Assembly: GCA_012961645.1 (NCBI GenBank)
Contig: DTYY01000028.1
Coordinates: 1 to 7,547 of the forward strand
Direction: 5' to 3'
Length of the DNA stretch: 7,547 nt
Source: Methanosarcinales archaeon
GTDB lineage: Archaea; Halobacteriota; Methanosarcinia; Methanosarcinales; Methanogasteraceae
Part shown: positions 5,837 to 7,547 of the stretch, in pieces
Layout of the letters: each line of letters opens with the position of its first letter
How positions within the stretch are numbered: the stretch's first letter is position 1
Program-made: the position numbers and the translations under genes
The notes under the pieces: model-generated
Told to the model about the DNA's origin: nothing
Seen by the model: the letters and a program-made list of their open reading frames with translations, nothing else
Databases searched by the model: none

Positions 5837-7279
5837 TCATCTCACCGATGTCAGTTTCACGTCCTTGTAACCGTGCGAGACATCAGGCTCGATAACATAT
5901 ATCCCGGTTGTAGGTTTCTTGCCATAGAATATCATTGTATTATTGCATTTATCGAGTTTTAAATGCATATCGGAGACATCTGCGAGCGTTTTTTTGATTT
6001 CGGGAGCGGTGCCATCACCACACATCACAACCGTCAATAACCTGTTCGCAGCGCTATATTTTTTCTCTGAAATGATCGTTTTTTTGAGGATTTGCTGGTC
6101 AAGCATCGTTTCAAGAATCCTGTAATCGACGATCTTCACCACTTTTCCACTATATTCAATCTGAAGTTTATTTATTTCCTTATCCAGTACGTTTGAGTCA
6201 CTTGAAAAGCTGTTCCTATCATAACTGACAACAAAATCCTCTGTTACTGGCTCTTCTGGATTTTCTTCAGTTACAACCCTGAATGATTTCAGTTTATCGC
6301 TCAATCCATACTCAAAGACGTAGTTCTTGACCTCGCTCGGTCCTGCACCGCTGACCGAGAGTATAACTGCACCTCCGTCCTGACTCACCACGTTTGCAGC
6401 GGTCAGCATCGGCAGTACATAAAAGAAGTTATCGACATTCGCGCCGGTCTCCAGCAGGATATAACCTCCTACCTGATATCCGCCAAACACATCATCCAGA
6501 TCGCGGTTCCCGGTCGAGTAATGAGTCTTGGTATTCGGAGTGGGATCGAATGGCTTGTAATCAATGGGGTGTTCAACCTTAAAAGCACCGAAACTGTGGA
6601 ATCGACCGTTATTCAGGGTGTAGAGATAATTTGGCTGGCGTATATTGATACCTCTCAGTTTATCAATCGTCAGAATCCTGAGACGCCTGCCTTCAACATC
6701 CTTTTGCTGCATCGAGACCACACCATCTGCGATATAACCAAGTTCGATATTACTCTCTTTCTCAAGCACGATAACGACCTTGGTATGCGCTGGTTCGACC
6801 AGACATCTGGTGATGATGCCGATGAGAAACGTTTCGCTTACCCTGTACTTATCGCACAAACCTTCGAGGCTGTCCATCACAAGCATCGATTTTTCAGGCA
6901 AAAACGAATCGATCCGGTCACAAACTGTATCCAGATCGCTAAAATCAGCTTTATCCGGATCGTCAAGCATTCCATAAACCTCAAAAATATCTTTTTCAAC
7001 GCGGGGTGCCTTATTATCTACTTTTTTAAAGAACCGATCCCAGAAAACGTTTTTCGATTCAATGATCTCGATCTCCTTCTTTTTCTGGTGCAGCCGTGGG
7101 AAATATCGATATATTGCTTCAGCAGTCGCCCTTGTGGACAGGTATATCGGGTTGAGGTCGGGCAACGTGTCCATCAGTTCAAACGCAAGGGTCGTTTTAC
7201 CGGTACCTGGAGTACCCTGTATGATCAGCGAACTACCCCCCCCATGAGATAGGAACCCCCGTATCTCCTCCGGAATCAT
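5837..7279 (-). CDS. GvpD/KaiC-like RecA-superfamily ATPase with a degenerate second domain
   Basis: A 480-residue cytosolic protein with two RecA-like halves. The first half has a clear Walker A, GTPGTGKTT at 22-30, a Walker B ending in D136 (MLVMDS), and a KaiC-like TIDKLRG at 204-210. The second half opens like a KaiC domain, YSTGNRDLDDVFGG at 254-267. Its P-loop position (about 276-288, LETGANVDNFFYV) lacks the GK[S/T] core, so only the first site should bind ATP productively. The N terminus MIPEEIRGFL and the overall pattern recall GvpD, the repressor of gas vesicle genes in haloarchaea. No gas vesicle genes are present here and relatives occur in methanogens, so a general regulatory role is more likely. 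A GGAGG at 7296-7300 lies 16 bases before the ATG, rather far. It is convergent with egsA and divergent from the COG2106 gene. Superfamily is sure, GvpD relationship likely, role unknown. Confidence 0.82.
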   Translation of the reverse strand: MIPEEIRGFLSHGGGSSLIIQGTPGTGKTTLAFELMDTLPDLNPIYLSTRATAEAIYRYFPRLHQKKKEIEIIESKNVFWDRFFKKVDNKAPRVEKDIFEVYGMLDDPDKADFSDLDTVCDRIDSFLPEKSMLVMDSLEGLCDKYRVSETFLIGIITRCLVEPAHTKVVIVLEKESNIELGYIADGVVSMQQKDVEGRRLRILTIDKLRGINIRQPNYLYTLNNGRFHSFGAFKVEHPIDYKPFDPTPNTKTHYSTGNRDLDDVFGGYQVGGYILLETGANVDNFFYVLPMLTAANVVSQDGGAVILSVSGAGPSEVKNYVFEYGLSDKLKSFRVVTEENPEEPVTEDFVVSYDRNSFSSDSNVLDKEINKLQIEYSGKVVKIVDYRILETMLDQQILKKTIISEKKYSAANRLLTVVMCGDGTAPEIKKTLADVSDMHLKLDKCNNTMIFYGKKPTTGIYVIEPDVSHGYKDVKLTSVR

Positions 7280-7366
7280 GTATGTGAGGTATATGCCTCC
7301 ATTCTTAATAACTTTTTGTATTTCACATCCGAAACTTCATCACGAAAAAAGACATTCCAATCATCG
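7280..7366. promoter_or_regulatory. Divergent promoter region between the GvpD-like and COG2106 genes
   Basis: This 87-base gap must serve both strands. CTTAATA at 7304-7310 (plus) would start transcription near 7335 with a leader of about 30 bases for the COG2106 gene. Its complement TATTAAG, within an A-rich context on the minus strand, lies about 25 bases before the ATPase ATG and could act as that gene's TATA box. The plus-strand gene has no ribosome binding site, while the minus-strand gene has GGAGG at 7296-7300. Confidence 0.4.
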
Positions 7367-7547
7367 ATGAAACCCGGCTCACTATCCATATTGCTACCCT
7401 CGTCATTTACCATCGATGCAGAGGACCTTCGCAGCAAGACCCTGAAGATCGGGCAGATTGCAAGAGCTGCATCGGTGTTCTGCGTCGACCAGATCATTAT
7501 ATACCGGGATCCCGATAGCGATGAGGCGGATTTTATTGAAAAGATCC
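7367..7547 (+). CDS. SPOUT-family RNA methyltransferase (COG2106, putative RNA uridine N3 methyltransferase), 5' part
   Basis: Sixty codons from an ATG at 7367, running off the right edge. The N terminus has the family's features: a strand SILLPSSF (7-14), then a helix and KTLKIGQIARAASVF (24-38), then a strand DQIIIYRD (41-48). COG2106/DUF171 proteins are predicted SPOUT methyltransferases acting on RNA; the SAM-binding knot lies further on, outside the window. No start codon other than a TTG at 7316 exists upstream in frame, and no ribosome binding site precedes the ATG, so a leaderless or weak initiation is likely. In many archaea this gene sits immediately before rpl3 at the head of the large ribosomal protein operon. 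That makes ribosomal protein genes downstream a fair expectation, but it is not shown here. Confidence 0.8.
   Translation, partial: MKPGSLSILLPSSFTIDAEDLRSKTLKIGQIARAASVFCVDQIIIYRDPDSDEADFIEKI

Noticed and set aside
6521..7252. 243-residue open frame antisense to the GvpD-like ATPase
   Set aside because: It is the complement of a gene with clear ATPase motifs and shows no motif or ribosome binding site of its own.
1..7547. CRISPR array
   Set aside because: No set of regularly spaced direct repeats is visible anywhere in the window.

Overview
The window looks like a piece of a euryarchaeal chromosome, most likely from the methanogen/ANME side of the Methanomicrobia. Four things point there: an sn-glycerol-1-phosphate dehydrogenase (the enzyme that makes archaeal lipid backbones), a GvpD/KaiC-like ATPase, the start of a COG2106 SPOUT methyltransferase, and a tRNA-Met half that stops matching a tRNA exactly at the usual archaeal intron site (37/38). 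A bacterial-type DnaK fits a non-hyperthermophilic euryarchaeon. I cannot name genus or species from the sequence alone.

Layout. Positions 1-63 (minus) hold the 5' exon and the first bases of the intron of a tRNA-Met(CAT), cut by the left edge. Positions 64-408 form a non-coding divergent region with a TATA-like box for each side. dnaK (409-2262, plus) overlaps by 4 bases a TIM-barrel gene (2259-3038, plus) that keeps all nine metal-ligand positions of endonuclease IV. Then comes a compositionally different insert: an AF2212-like antitoxin (3146-3391), a PIN-domain toxin (3393-3833), and an AT-rich gene (3834-4517) that reads as a divergent class III nucleotidyl-cyclase-like palm protein. These three are packed head to tail as one transcription unit. 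GC-rich sequence resumes just after 4500 and leads to egsA (4670-5722, plus). A convergent gene on the minus strand (5837-7279) encodes a two-domain GvpD/KaiC-like ATPase whose second P-loop is degenerate. A short divergent promoter region (7280-7366) separates it from the first 60 codons of a COG2106 methyltransferase running off the right edge. In many archaea that gene heads the large ribosomal protein (S10/L3) operon, so the next genes outside the window may be ribosomal proteins.

The backbone is chromosomal housekeeping (tRNA, chaperone, lipid synthesis, rRNA modification). The toxin-antitoxin/cyclase block is the accessory part and the best candidate for something not well described. 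The other points of interest are the coupling of dnaK, without grpE or dnaJ beside it, to an endonuclease IV-like protein, and the half-dead double ATPase next to a translation locus.
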